A stretch of DNA of 41,875 nucleotides from Flavobacteriaceae bacterium (GTDB taxonomy: Bacteria; Bacteroidota; Bacteroidia; Flavobacteriales; Flavobacteriaceae): the NCBI GenBank assembly GCA_016744615.1, contig JADGEA010000009.1, forward strand, positions 1-41,875. The letters are read 5' to 3'. The notes under the pieces are model-generated. The model did no database searches. It saw nothing but the letters and a program-made list of their open reading frames with translations, and was not told where the DNA came from. Each line of letters opens with the position of its first letter. The first letter of the stretch is position 1. Positions 25,934 to 34,591 of this stretch are shown piece by piece. A program made the translations under genes and the position numbers.

Positions 25934-26556
25934 AAAATAATATAGATACCATCATTTTTGACTTAGGAGGAGTGCTGATCGACTGGAACCCTGAATATGT
26001 TTACAAAGATGTTTTTAATGGTGATCAGAAAAAAGTAGATTGGTTTTTAAACAACATTTGCACCTCTGACTGGAATGTAGAACAAGACGCAGGAAGAACT
26101 TTAAGTGAAGGAACGGAAATACTTGTAAATCAATTTCCTGAATATGAAAAACTAATTCGTTATTTTTATGACAGATGGGAAGATATGATCGGTGGAGTAA
26201 TAAAAGAAACCGAAGATATTTTATATAATTTAAAACGTCAGGATAAACACAAACTATATGCTTTAACCAATTGGAGTCACGAAACTTTTCATATTCCTTT
26301 TGAACGTTATACTTTTTTTAAGTATTTTGAAGGCATTGTAGTATCAGGTGATGAAAAGACCAGAAAACCTTTCCCAAAGATCTATAAAACACTATTAGAT
26401 CGATATCATTTAAAACCAGAAAACTGTGTGTTTATTGATGACAACCACGATAATATTCTAACAGCAGAGAAAATGGGAATTAATGGCATTCATTATAAGG
26501 GTACAGAGCAACTTTTAAACGATTTGTCTCGATATGGTGTTCATATCGATCAATAA
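25930..26556 (+). CDS. HAD-superfamily phosphatase (YihX-like)
   Basis: This 208-residue HAD hydrolase has nucleophile D11 in [12 protein letters not shown]; motif I is DxG instead of DxD, as in the glucose-1-phosphatase YihX and relatives. Motif II is [10 protein letters not shown], motif III lysine is in TRKPFPKIY, and the late motif is [11 protein letters not shown]. Substrate unknown; a small phosphorylated sugar is plausible from family. It is translationally coupled to prfB by a 4-nt overlap. Confidence 0.9.
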   Translation: MKNNIDTIIFDLGGVLIDWNPEYVYKDVFNGDQKKVDWFLNNICTSDWNVEQDAGRTLSEGTEILVNQFPEYEKLIRYFYDRWEDMIGGVIKETEDILYNLKRQDKHKLYALTNWSHETFHIPFERYTFFKYFEGIVVSGDEKTRKPFPKIYKTLLDRYHLKPENCVFIDDNHDNILTAEKMGINGIHYKGTEQLLNDLSRYGVHIDQ

Positions 26557-26691
26557 CTAAATTCTTTTTTTACATACTTCAAAGACTTCACTATTTTTCA
26601 TTCCAATGGCATTGAAGCTGAAATTTATTTCGGTGAGATCTAGCTTTAGATTCAGACTATAATTTATCAAAAACCATGGGAAAATTGACAA
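26557..26691 (-). pseudogene. C-terminal remnant of an unrecognised gene
   Basis: Directly after the HAD stop, the minus strand carries a 44-codon frame that ends in a stop at 26557. It reads LSIFPWFLINYSLNLKLDLT, then EINFSFNAIGMKNSEVFEVCKK. The composition is protein-like but there is no start or family I can name. Confidence 0.35.
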
Positions 26692-26699
26692 TTACAAGA

Positions 26700-26779
26700 A
26701 AATACCCACTATAGAAATATTCTATAGTAGATATTTAACTTTTTAATATCTATATAATTACATTAATTATATAAAGTAT
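26700..26779. other. AT-rich non-coding stretch
   Basis: Contains the palindrome ACTATAG-AAATATT-CTATAGT around 26711 and little else. It separates two gene remnants. Confidence 0.35.
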
Positions 26780-27230
26780 CTATTTAAGTTGCTGTAAAAG
26801 ATTATTTACAGCTTTCTTTAATTGTAGATCCTTCCATTTTACTTTGCTATACAGATTATTTTTAATAATAAAATCAGGTACAACTCCACGGAATTTCATA
26901 TTATTTTATGAAGCTTTTATATATCAACTCCTAAATGGCATTCGTACAGACGACCCATCTATCAATCTTTTAGAATCCATAGAGATCACCGCACCAAAAG
27001 TTAGAGTTCCAATCAAAGACCCAATATCTGAATTTTTATAGGTATAAAAGATTTCTGCATTTGAGTAACTGGACTCATTACAAAGTCAGGGCAAACGCAT
27101 TAAAACAAATTCCCCACCGGCAAACGAAGTAACCTGCACCTATTTTATATATTTGATTCATATCAATTTTAACAGCACCTATAGTCTTAATCCCCTTTTT
27201 ATCCTCCTTTTTCTTTTCATCTTTCTCATC
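26780..27230 (-). pseudogene. Decayed S41/tricorn-type peptidase, C-terminal part
   Basis: The minus strand holds a degenerate but readable peptidase tail. The pieces are: a charged linker (DEKDEKKKEDKKGIKTIGAVKID), FAGGEFVLM, then LCNESSYSNAEIF with the nucleophile-type serine, GTLTFGAVISMDSKRLIDGSS with VRMPFR, and finally FRGVVPDFIIKNN ending KKAVNNLLQQLK and a stop at 26780. The reading is interrupted by in-frame stops after RLP, FRS and KAS, and by a frameshift near 27130. This order matches the end of S41 family (tricorn protease-like) serine peptidases. The remainder of the gene, including any beta-propeller, is gone. Confidence 0.65.
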
Positions 27231-27346
27231 TTAGATCATTTACATATATCTAATCTTAAATCGAAAACAGGTTAAATGATTAAAATTATACACCCTTTTC
27301 ATTCAGCTCAATTATATTTAGTAAATTCGTATAAAATCGATCATTT

Positions 27347-28483
27347 ATGAAACAAATCATACTCCTTTTTTCAATACTATTTATAGTTGGAAAATCATAT
27401 TCAACTCCAATAATTCCCGTTAACCATACTGATAAAGACAACACATCCAAAATAAAAATTGTTCTTATCAATCCCGATGTCTTTTATTTAAAGTCTATAG
27501 CTTACATGACAAAGAATGGTATAATCAATGCTGAAAATATTGAATATCTCGCTGTTTTTTATACCAAAAGTGAAATAAAATATAGTGAAGCCAAAAAATT
27601 TGTTGATGAGAACGATATTAAGTTTATAAAATTCAAGGAAATATATGGCAACCTAGATATCAACAATATTTATACAAAGAATGAATGTACAGATGATTTT
27701 CGTGATGTTTTCAAAAATTCTGATGGCATTATTTTTTTTGGAGGATGGGATATTCCGCCAGTTTATTACGGACAAAAGACAAAACTAACAGTCGGAATAA
27801 AAACACCAAACAGACATTTGTTTGAATTGAGTTTTCTTTTTCATTTATTGGGAGGAAATCAAAATGGTGGTTTTAATAATTTTTTAGAAGAAAATCCAAA
27901 TTATCCCGTGATGGGAATATGTCTTGGTATGCAAACCATGAATGTAGCAACCGGTGGAGATATGTATCAAGATATACCTTCAGATATTTATGGACTCAAG
28001 TATGTTGAAGATGTAATAGATCTTGGTGCAGATCAAATGCATAGAAACTACAACAAACATCTTTATCCGGAAGCAGAGATCAATAACCATAGTTTTCATC
28101 ATGTGAAAATTATAGATAAAAAATTAAGAAAAAAACTTAAGCTAAAAAATGAGTTCAACCCCGTAGTTGCAAGTAGCCACCATCAGGCTGTAAAAAACTT
28201 AGGAAAAGACATCATAGTAGCCGCTACCTCTACGGATGGAAAAGTGATTGAAATGCTTATTCATAAGAAATATCCAAATGTTATTGCTCCACAATTTCAT
28301 CCAGAATTTTTTTACCTTCATGATCCAGACTCCAAAAAGAGGAAATTTCATCCAGACGAAAAAGAAATGCTTTCAGAACATGAAGTATTGGTAAAACACA
28401 ACAGTTATCAGTTCCATTTAGACTATTGGAAGCTATTTATAGAATCAGTTAAAACATTTGATAAATTAAATACAATCAGATAA
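27347..28483 (+). CDS. Secreted class I glutamine amidotransferase-like protein (peptidase C26-like)
   Basis: This 378-residue protein has a signal peptide (MKQIILLFSILFIVGKSYS), unusual for an amidotransferase. The catalytic triad is readable: nucleophile C192 in GICLGMQTMNVATGG, and H318 with E320 in PQFHPEFF; SSHHQAVKNLGKDI is the usual substrate-side motif. The arrangement resembles gamma-glutamyl hydrolases or PuuD-type C26 peptidases. Those cleave gamma-glutamyl amides, so an exported enzyme could act on gamma-glutamyl peptides in the periplasm; this is inference. Decayed genes lie on both sides. Confidence 0.85.
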   Translation: MKQIILLFSILFIVGKSYSTPIIPVNHTDKDNTSKIKIVLINPDVFYLKSIAYMTKNGIINAENIEYLAVFYTKSEIKYSEAKKFVDENDIKFIKFKEIYGNLDINNIYTKNECTDDFRDVFKNSDGIIFFGGWDIPPVYYGQKTKLTVGIKTPNRHLFELSFLFHLLGGNQNGGFNNFLEENPNYPVMGICLGMQTMNVATGGDMYQDIPSDIYGLKYVEDVIDLGADQMHRNYNKHLYPEAEINNHSFHHVKIIDKKLRKKLKLKNEFNPVVASSHHQAVKNLGKDIIVAATSTDGKVIEMLIHKKYPNVIAPQFHPEFFYLHDPDSKKRKFHPDEKEMLSEHEVLVKHNSYQFHLDYWKLFIESVKTFDKLNTIR

Positions 28484-28484
28484 A

Positions 28485-28616
28485 AATGAGGAGATTATAA
28501 AATTACTTTCTTTTAAAAAGGAATGGCCTGAATTTATTAAAAAAATCCCTGCTTATGCCATTGGCTCCATAGCTGCATTTTGGCTGATTGAAAGAGTGAT
28601 TAGATTTTGGGAATAA
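28485..28616 (+). pseudogene. Short C-terminal remnant with a membrane helix
   Basis: After the amidotransferase stop, the plus strand is open for 43 codons: NEEIIKLLSFKKEWPEFIKK, then the helix IPAYAIGSIAAFWLIERVI and RFWE before the stop. There is no start codon. It looks like the tail of a larger protein whose front has been deleted; I cannot name the family. Confidence 0.35.
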
Positions 28617-28892
28617 AAATATACGATAATCTCTAAAACAATTGATAAAGGCTTTGATATATTTGAATTAATTGATTCTCAAAGTTATATCTTGGTTGTG
28701 ATTTAAATCATTGGTGATAAAGTTTCGGAAATTGCGATGGTCAATGTAATTTTAGAATTGCTGAATTTATAATTAATGAGTAATAGCTATTTCGCACAGA
28801 TTCACAAAGTAAACACAGAGTATAGCAAAGAAAAATACAGTTTTCCCTTGATAAATATTCTGCTTCCGCCTTCCAACCTCTTTTTTTTAAGT
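28617..28892. other. Non-coding stretch with faint coding residue
   Basis: Short protein-like fragments in the plus direction (such as DKGFDIFELIDSQSYILVVI followed by a stop, and GDKVSEIAMVNVILELLNL) suggest a further decayed gene. Nothing intact is present. Confidence 0.3.
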
Positions 28893-28900
28893 TAACTTTG
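28893..28900 (+). promoter_or_regulatory. -7 promoter element of the GH20 gene
   Basis: TAACTTTG fits TAnnTTTG. The predicted start of transcription near 28907 gives a leader of about 32 nt before the ATG at 28939. Confidence 0.45.
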
Positions 28901-28938
28901 TAAAACAATTTTAGTAAATTTCATTGATAAAAATAAAA

Positions 28939-31143
28939 ATGAAAAAAATAATATTTATAATTACAATTTTTTGTTTTTTGGTCAGTTTAAGTATTCAAGC
29001 TCAAGATATTATACCAAAACCAAATAGTTACAAAACCAATGGAGAAGTTTTTAAACTTACCCAAGGTGTTCATATCTATTATTCAGGAGATTTAAAAGAA
29101 ATGGCAGGATTTCTTGCCAAATCACTCTCTTTACCTACAGGTTGGGATTTTGCTATAAAAAAATCTAAATCAATAAAAGATAGATCTATTTTCATTTCAA
29201 CAGATAATTCTAAAAATATTGAAAAGGAAGGGTATGAACTTTCTGTTAAAAATAATTCTGTTAAAATTGTTGGATCAAGTCAGGCGGGAGTTCTAAACGG
29301 AATACAAACTTTACTGCAAATGTTACCCATTGAAATTTACAACAAAAAACGTCAAAATAATATAAATTGGGCAATTACTGGTGCCGAAATTTCAGATGCT
29401 CCACTGTATCAATGGAGAGGAATAATGTTAGATGTAAGTCGGTATTTTTATGATAAAGACTATGTTTTGCATTTGATTGATATGATGGCAATGTATAAAA
29501 TGAATGTTCTTCATTTGCATTTAATAGACGATGCTGGGTGGAGATTGGAAATAAAAAAATATCCAAAATTAACTTCAGTAGGTGCATGGCGTGGAGAAGG
29601 GCACGAACGCGTTGGAGGATATTACACCCAGGAAGACATTAAAGAAATTGTTACATATGCTTCATTACGTAATATTGATGTAATTCCTGAAATTGAGATT
29701 CCGGCACATACACTTGCAGCTATTTCTGCATACCCATGGTTGTCGTGCACAGAAAAAAAACACGTAGTACCAACACAACATTTTATTAGTCGGGATTTAT
29801 ATTGTGCAGGGAAAGAGTCAACTTTTGAATTTTTAGAGAATGTTTTTAAAGAGACCTTTGAATTGTTTCCTTCCAAATATTTACATATAGGAGGGGATGA
29901 AGCTAAATATGATCGTTGGATAGACTGCAAACATTGCCAGGCACGCAAAAAAAAACTTGGACTAGCTTCTGAAAAAGAGTTACAGGTTTATTTTACAAAA
30001 CGAGTTCAAAAAATAGTTGCAAAATATGGTAAAACAATTGTTGGCTGGGACGAGATTATTGAGAGAGGATTAGATGATAAAGCAGTTGGAATGGTTTGGC
30101 ATGACCAAAACAAAGCAATTTATGGCGCTAAGAATGGTCATGACCTTGTGATGGCTTTAACGGAACACTGTTATTTTGATGTAGCAGAAAGTAATATTCC
30201 TGGCGAAGTTAAGGCTGCAACCTGGTTAAAACCCATATCATTAGAAAAAGTTTATCAACTTGATCCTATGGTCGAGGGATTAGATGAAAAATATCGTTCA
30301 CAGGTTTTAGGCGCTCATGCTACTTTATGGTCTGATCAATTTATTCACGGAACGATCTTACAGGAGATAACCCCCATAAATGAAAACCGCTCAGAGAAAT
30401 ATTTTGACTACCTTACTTTCCCCCGTATGGCAGCTTTGGCTGAAGTATGTTGGACTCCACGTGATTTACAAAGTTGGGATGATTTTGAAAATCGAATGAA
30501 ATCACATTATCCCAGGTTAAGTGAGGCTGGATATGGATATCGTGTTCCACAACCTAAACTTATTAAGAAAAATAAAATTGATGGAGGTTTTGAAATTGTT
30601 TTAGAGAATATGGTAGATGGAGCTGAAATCAGGTATTCAACAGATGGAACTCCTGCAAATGTCTATTCAAACGTTTATAAAAACCAAATAACAGTAAAAA
30701 AATTAAATCAATTTCAGGCAATTACAGTTATTAACCGGCATCATTTTTCCTTACCATTATATTTTCCCGAAAAGTTTGACAAATATAAGAAGTATGGAAC
30801 TTTAGTTGCAGAATGGAACTCCAATAATATCCAAGGAAAAGGGTTTAAAGAATTTGAAATAAATGCTACCGGAAAAATAAATCAAAATGGAAAATACGAA
30901 TTATCATTTTGGTATATTGAAGGTTCAAACGGACTGGATATAAAAAATATAGAGGTTTTCAAAAACAATATAAAAATAGCTGAAGATAGCCACCCTGCAT
31001 TCACCAAAACAAATTCAAAGAACAATATTTATTCTTTTGAAATTGATAATTATGAAACAGGAGCAGCTTATACAATAAAAGCAAATATTCGTGGAAATTT
31101 TGGAAACGATTCAAAAGGAGTAGTTTTCCTTAAAAGGAAATAA
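28939..31143 (+). CDS. Beta-N-acetylhexosaminidase, GH20, secreted
   Basis: This is a 734-residue exo-glycosidase that removes terminal GlcNAc or GalNAc. A signal peptide (MKKIIFIITIFCFLVSLSIQA) is followed by the GH20b N-terminal domain (to about 145) and the TIM barrel (WRGIMLDVSRYF onward). The catalytic pair is D320-E321 in HIGGDEAKYDRW. After the barrel, around residue 545-600, is a chitobiase C-terminal-like domain (GAEIRYSTDGTPANVYS), and the last ~110 residues form a beta-rich extension, possibly a carbohydrate-binding module. ATG 28939 is preferred to a TTG at 28924. It is convergent with the PNGase F-like gene, and together they suit stepwise N-glycan degradation. Confidence 0.93.
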   Translation: MKKIIFIITIFCFLVSLSIQAQDIIPKPNSYKTNGEVFKLTQGVHIYYSGDLKEMAGFLAKSLSLPTGWDFAIKKSKSIKDRSIFISTDNSKNIEKEGYELSVKNNSVKIVGSSQAGVLNGIQTLLQMLPIEIYNKKRQNNINWAITGAEISDAPLYQWRGIMLDVSRYFYDKDYVLHLIDMMAMYKMNVLHLHLIDDAGWRLEIKKYPKLTSVGAWRGEGHERVGGYYTQEDIKEIVTYASLRNIDVIPEIEIPAHTLAAISAYPWLSCTEKKHVVPTQHFISRDLYCAGKESTFEFLENVFKETFELFPSKYLHIGGDEAKYDRWIDCKHCQARKKKLGLASEKELQVYFTKRVQKIVAKYGKTIVGWDEIIERGLDDKAVGMVWHDQNKAIYGAKNGHDLVMALTEHCYFDVAESNIPGEVKAATWLKPISLEKVYQLDPMVEGLDEKYRSQVLGAHATLWSDQFIHGTILQEITPINENRSEKYFDYLTFPRMAALAEVCWTPRDLQSWDDFENRMKSHYPRLSEAGYGYRVPQPKLIKKNKIDGGFEIVLENMVDGAEIRYSTDGTPANVYSNVYKNQITVKKLNQFQAITVINRHHFSLPLYFPEKFDKYKKYGTLVAEWNSNNIQGKGFKEFEINATGKINQNGKYELSFWYIEGSNGLDIKNIEVFKNNIKIAEDSHPAFTKTNSKNNIYSFEIDNYETGAAYTIKANIRGNFGNDSKGVVFLKRK

Positions 31144-31291
31144 AAATCTATTGATTCAATTATTTTAAATACCTAATAACGATACCAACAAACAATTTAC
31201 CTTGTAATAGAATGATTTTTGATCGTAAATTCAAATCTTCTAAAATAATACTATTTTTAATGGTAGATAAATAAAATAAAAAACGGTTCTA
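31144..31291. other. Gap between convergent GH20 and PNGase genes
   Basis: AT-rich, no ORF and no clear hairpin terminator on either strand. Confidence 0.4.
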
Positions 31292-32965
31292 CTATTCTTC
31301 AAATTGACCTGTCAAAACACCTGTAACTCCCCAATGATTAAAACTTGACCCATCATCATCTCCTTGTTCTATAACTACCTGAATGATATGTTTTCCTTGT
31401 TTTAAACTATTCAGTGGAATTATTTTTGGAGGAGTAAGCGTTGCCGGACACCAGTTTGAACGGCTTAAATCACTTGATGATAGCCCATTAGAGAAGTTTC
31501 CAGAAGATGGGTTTGAAAGGCGATATGTTGCACAATCTGTTCTCCATGGCACTTCATTATATATCAATTTTCCATCCACAAAAATCTTATTCAATCGTTG
31601 GTTAAACTCATCACCTCCACCCCAGCCTCCATGACCTGTTGAAGTATAAAGCAACTTTAAATTCTCTACTTTATCCGGAATATCAAACTCAGCAGTAAGT
31701 GTATCTGTTTTAAATAGTCTTCCATAATTTTGACCTGACATTTCTAAAATATTTACCGTACTAAATAATGGATTGATATACTTTTTCTTTACTTCAGATT
31801 TCTCCCAGGCAGGATAAAAATTCAAATCGAGACTTACCTTATGCCCTCCTTTATCATAATTACCTATAAAAACTCCTATCCATATCTCATTTTCGTTATT
31901 TGGTATCAACGAAGTTATTTCTTGTTTATAAACTACTGAATCTCTCCATTTATAATTATTAATTTCTCTTTTTTTATTAAAATGAGAAACACCAAATGAG
32001 GTAAAAAATCGCATCAACTCAACAGGGACTTCATAATCTGCTTTACTCACTATTCCCTGATATTCTTTGCCATTTTTATCCTTATACACAGGTAATTCTT
32101 TTATTCCTTTTTCAATAGCATCTAAAACAGATTTCTGTCTGTCATTTTTTATGGTAAATAAACTACAGGTTCTATCATAGGCATCTCCGTTAGACCAGTT
32201 TGTCAAAGTAGCAAATACGCTAGCTCCTTTCTTAGCAATTTCTGGTAATATAATTTTTTTTAAAATCACAGTTCCATTAGAACATCTAAAGCTTTTATTA
32301 ACACCTTTTAATTTACTGATTTCTAATTTTGTATCAAAATTTATTTGCTGCTTTTTAAATACTGACATTGTGACATATCTCAACTTAATTTGCAACTCTC
32401 TTAGCTCTGCCATAGTAATTTCGTTAGCTACATCCATAGGGTTAAAAAGATCTGATTCTTTTTCCAAATCATGAATATCTGTAGCGATCAATCTTAAATT
32501 TCCGTTGATTTTAATTTTTAGAACAAGGCTATTTTTTGGTAAATAATTTTTATAAGGAGATCCTTTTGCGTTTGCTTTATCTGTATACCAAACTTCAATG
32601 GTATTTGAAAAAGCTTTAAAAACAGCCTTTTTACAGGCATAACCTAATATGTTCTCTGTTTCGTTGTGAAGTACTGGTTGAGGCAAAGAGTCAAAACTTT
32701 CTATTGTTTTATAATATTCACCTTTATATTTGATCATATCTACAACAAACTCTTTTTTATAGTCTATAAATGAAAAGGTCTTATCACTGCTGTTTGATAA
32801 ATAAGCAACATTATCATAAAAAACAACTGTAGCACTAGGCTTTTCTCCTTTATCTTCTTCACTTTTGTGATAAATAATCTCAACTGGATTTTGTGCGTAA
32901 CTACTTACAAAAACCATAAAATATACAATGGAAATAATTAGTTTTAAAAGGCTTATCTTTTTCAT
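31292..32965 (-). CDS. PNGase F-like peptide-N-glycosidase with GLPGLI-like N-terminal domain
   Basis: The product (557 residues) should cleave the bond between asparagine and the first GlcNAc of N-glycans. A signal peptide (residues 1-24) is followed by a ~150-residue domain of GLPGLI type (ILGYACKKAVFKAFSNTIEVWYTD, YKNYLPKNSLVLKI). The remaining ~320 residues resemble the two jelly rolls of PNGase F. By alignment in my head, D264 in GDAYDRTCSLF corresponds to D60 of Elizabethkingia PNGase F, and E453 in GGGDEFNQR to E206. The segment WRTDCATYRLSNPSSGN with SSSDLSRSNWCPAT matches the cysteine-containing end of that enzyme. The extra N-terminal domain recalls the bowl-like domain of PNGase F-II. 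It starts 2 nt after the sulfatase stop, so they are co-transcribed. Confidence 0.85.
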   Translation of the reverse strand: MKKISLLKLIISIVYFMVFVSSYAQNPVEIIYHKSEEDKGEKPSATVVFYDNVAYLSNSSDKTFSFIDYKKEFVVDMIKYKGEYYKTIESFDSLPQPVLHNETENILGYACKKAVFKAFSNTIEVWYTDKANAKGSPYKNYLPKNSLVLKIKINGNLRLIATDIHDLEKESDLFNPMDVANEITMAELRELQIKLRYVTMSVFKKQQINFDTKLEISKLKGVNKSFRCSNGTVILKKIILPEIAKKGASVFATLTNWSNGDAYDRTCSLFTIKNDRQKSVLDAIEKGIKELPVYKDKNGKEYQGIVSKADYEVPVELMRFFTSFGVSHFNKKREINNYKWRDSVVYKQEITSLIPNNENEIWIGVFIGNYDKGGHKVSLDLNFYPAWEKSEVKKKYINPLFSTVNILEMSGQNYGRLFKTDTLTAEFDIPDKVENLKLLYTSTGHGGWGGGDEFNQRLNKIFVDGKLIYNEVPWRTDCATYRLSNPSSGNFSNGLSSSDLSRSNWCPATLTPPKIIPLNSLKQGKHIIQVVIEQGDDDGSSFNHWGVTGVLTGQFEE

Positions 32966-32967
32966 TC

Positions 32968-34386
32968 TTACTTATTTAATAGTTTGATAAAATCCGGATT
33001 CAATTGTTTAGGCACTGGCGCTTGTGTTCTTGCTCTCCAGTTATTCATCATTTTTAACAACTCCTTAGCCTTTTTAGGCTCCGCCTTTGCCAAGTCATTA
33101 TTTTCACTTATGTCTTTTTGTAAATCATACAATTCAATATCATTATCCTCAAAATAATGATGCAATTTCCACTTCCCATATCTTATGGTGGTACCCGGAC
33201 GCGTTCTAAACAAAGGATCTCTTCCAGTTTTTTCATTATAACCCCTACTCGCTTCCAAATAAATTGGAAAATGCCAGAACAATGGTCGATTTATAAACTG
33301 ACCTTTCCCAAACAATATTGGTGATAAGCTCTCTCCATCTAAAATCAATTCTTTATCAGGATGAATATTTGCAACCTCAAGAAAAGTAGGATAAAAATCT
33401 ATATTCATTACCGGTATTTTAGAAATAGTATTTGGTTTGATTCTTCCATCCCATCTAACAATTAGTGGAATTCTTACCCCGCCTTCATAGTAAGATCCTT
33501 TTCCGTATTTTAATGGAAACTGCTCAGATACAGTAAATAAACCACCGTTATCTGAAGTAAAAATAATCATTGTGTTTTTCGTTAAATCCAGTTTTTCCAA
33601 AGTATTGATAAGCCTCCCAACATTACGATCCATTGCTTCAACCATTGCTGCATAGGTTGTGTTTTTATGGTATTTAGATATTGGCTTCTTTCGATATTTC
33701 TCTATCAGATCCTGTTTCCCCTGAATAGGAGTATGCACCGTATAATAGGTCATATAAAGAAAAAAAGGATTGCCTTTATTGCTCTCTATAAAGGATATTC
33801 CTTCATTTGTCAATCTATCCGTTAAATATTCCCCAATAGGACCATCCTCCAAGTTTTTATTTTTATACGGACTAAAATAAGTTTTTGGATGACCTGCATG
33901 GTTTCCTCCAATATTGATATCAAATCCTTGTGTTTTAGAATCCTGCCCTAAATGCCATTTTCCCATAGAAGCCGTAATATAACCAGCTTTTCTTAGGGTC
34001 TCTGCAATAGTAACAACACTATCTGGCAATATTGTTCTGTTTTTTACCGGAATAAGCTTTCTGTCTTTCGATTTTCCCCTTTCGGAAGTTCCAACTGTAT
34101 AAATCCCATGTCTTGGACCATATTGCCCAGACATTAGCCCTGCCCTACTAGGAGCACAATTCGCAGCAGATGCATAGGCATCTGTAAATTTTAATCCCAT
34201 AGAAACCAACCGATCAATATTTGGAGTTTCATAGTAAGTACTACCATAACAGGAAAGATCAGTCCAACCCAGATCATCAATATTGATATACACAATATTG
34301 GGTTTATCTTGGGCATTTAGATCATTCCGAAAAGTAAAAAACTGTAAAGCTAAAATTATTATAAAAAAAGAGAAATCCCGGATCAT
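32968..34386 (-). CDS. Secreted S1-family sulfatase
   Basis: This is a 472-residue formylglycine sulfatase with a signal peptide (residues 1 to about 25). The modification motif CxPxR is present as C77-A-P-S-R in NCAPSRAGLMSG. Metal ligands are D37 and D38 (INIDDLGW) and the DN of FTSDNGGL; GKWHLG supplies the Lys and His of the active site. The C-terminus is normal (YGKWKLHHYFEDNDIELYDLQKD). Maturation needs an anaerobic or FGE-type sulfatase-maturating enzyme that is not in this window. Substrate subfamily unknown; the neighbouring GH20 and PNGase suggest sulfated HexNAc on glycoproteins. First gene of the sulfatase-PNGase unit, divergent from the beta-helix gene. Confidence 0.92.
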   Translation of the reverse strand: MIRDFSFFIIILALQFFTFRNDLNAQDKPNIVYINIDDLGWTDLSCYGSTYYETPNIDRLVSMGLKFTDAYASAANCAPSRAGLMSGQYGPRHGIYTVGTSERGKSKDRKLIPVKNRTILPDSVVTIAETLRKAGYITASMGKWHLGQDSKTQGFDINIGGNHAGHPKTYFSPYKNKNLEDGPIGEYLTDRLTNEGISFIESNKGNPFFLYMTYYTVHTPIQGKQDLIEKYRKKPISKYHKNTTYAAMVEAMDRNVGRLINTLEKLDLTKNTMIIFTSDNGGLFTVSEQFPLKYGKGSYYEGGVRIPLIVRWDGRIKPNTISKIPVMNIDFYPTFLEVANIHPDKELILDGESLSPILFGKGQFINRPLFWHFPIYLEASRGYNEKTGRDPLFRTRPGTTIRYGKWKLHHYFEDNDIELYDLQKDISENNDLAKAEPKKAKELLKMMNNWRARTQAPVPKQLNPDFIKLLNK

Positions 34387-34591
34387 TAGACTATGATTAA
34401 TTTATTTTTATTGTAATAATTAAAAACATAAAAATAATTATTTTTTTACTATTGAAATACTATTTTAGACAAACAACAAAAAAAACCATTAGAAAGGGAT
34501 AAAAGCCCATCACAAATCATTTAATAATTAAATATTTTGTACTTTTAAAAGTAAAATTAATTCTACTTAGGGCTAAAATAAATCCACAAAA
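34387..34591. promoter_or_regulatory. Divergent intergenic region, sulfatase and beta-helix genes
   Basis: Very AT-rich. It must carry promoters for both directions, but I find only approximate boxes (AATATTTTG near 34540 on the plus strand). No regulatory protein gene lies nearby. Confidence 0.3.

Noticed and set aside
26844-27041. Plus-strand 65-codon open frame
   Set aside because: It runs antisense to the S41 peptidase remnant, which has recognisable motifs; the plus-strand frame has no family-like sequence.
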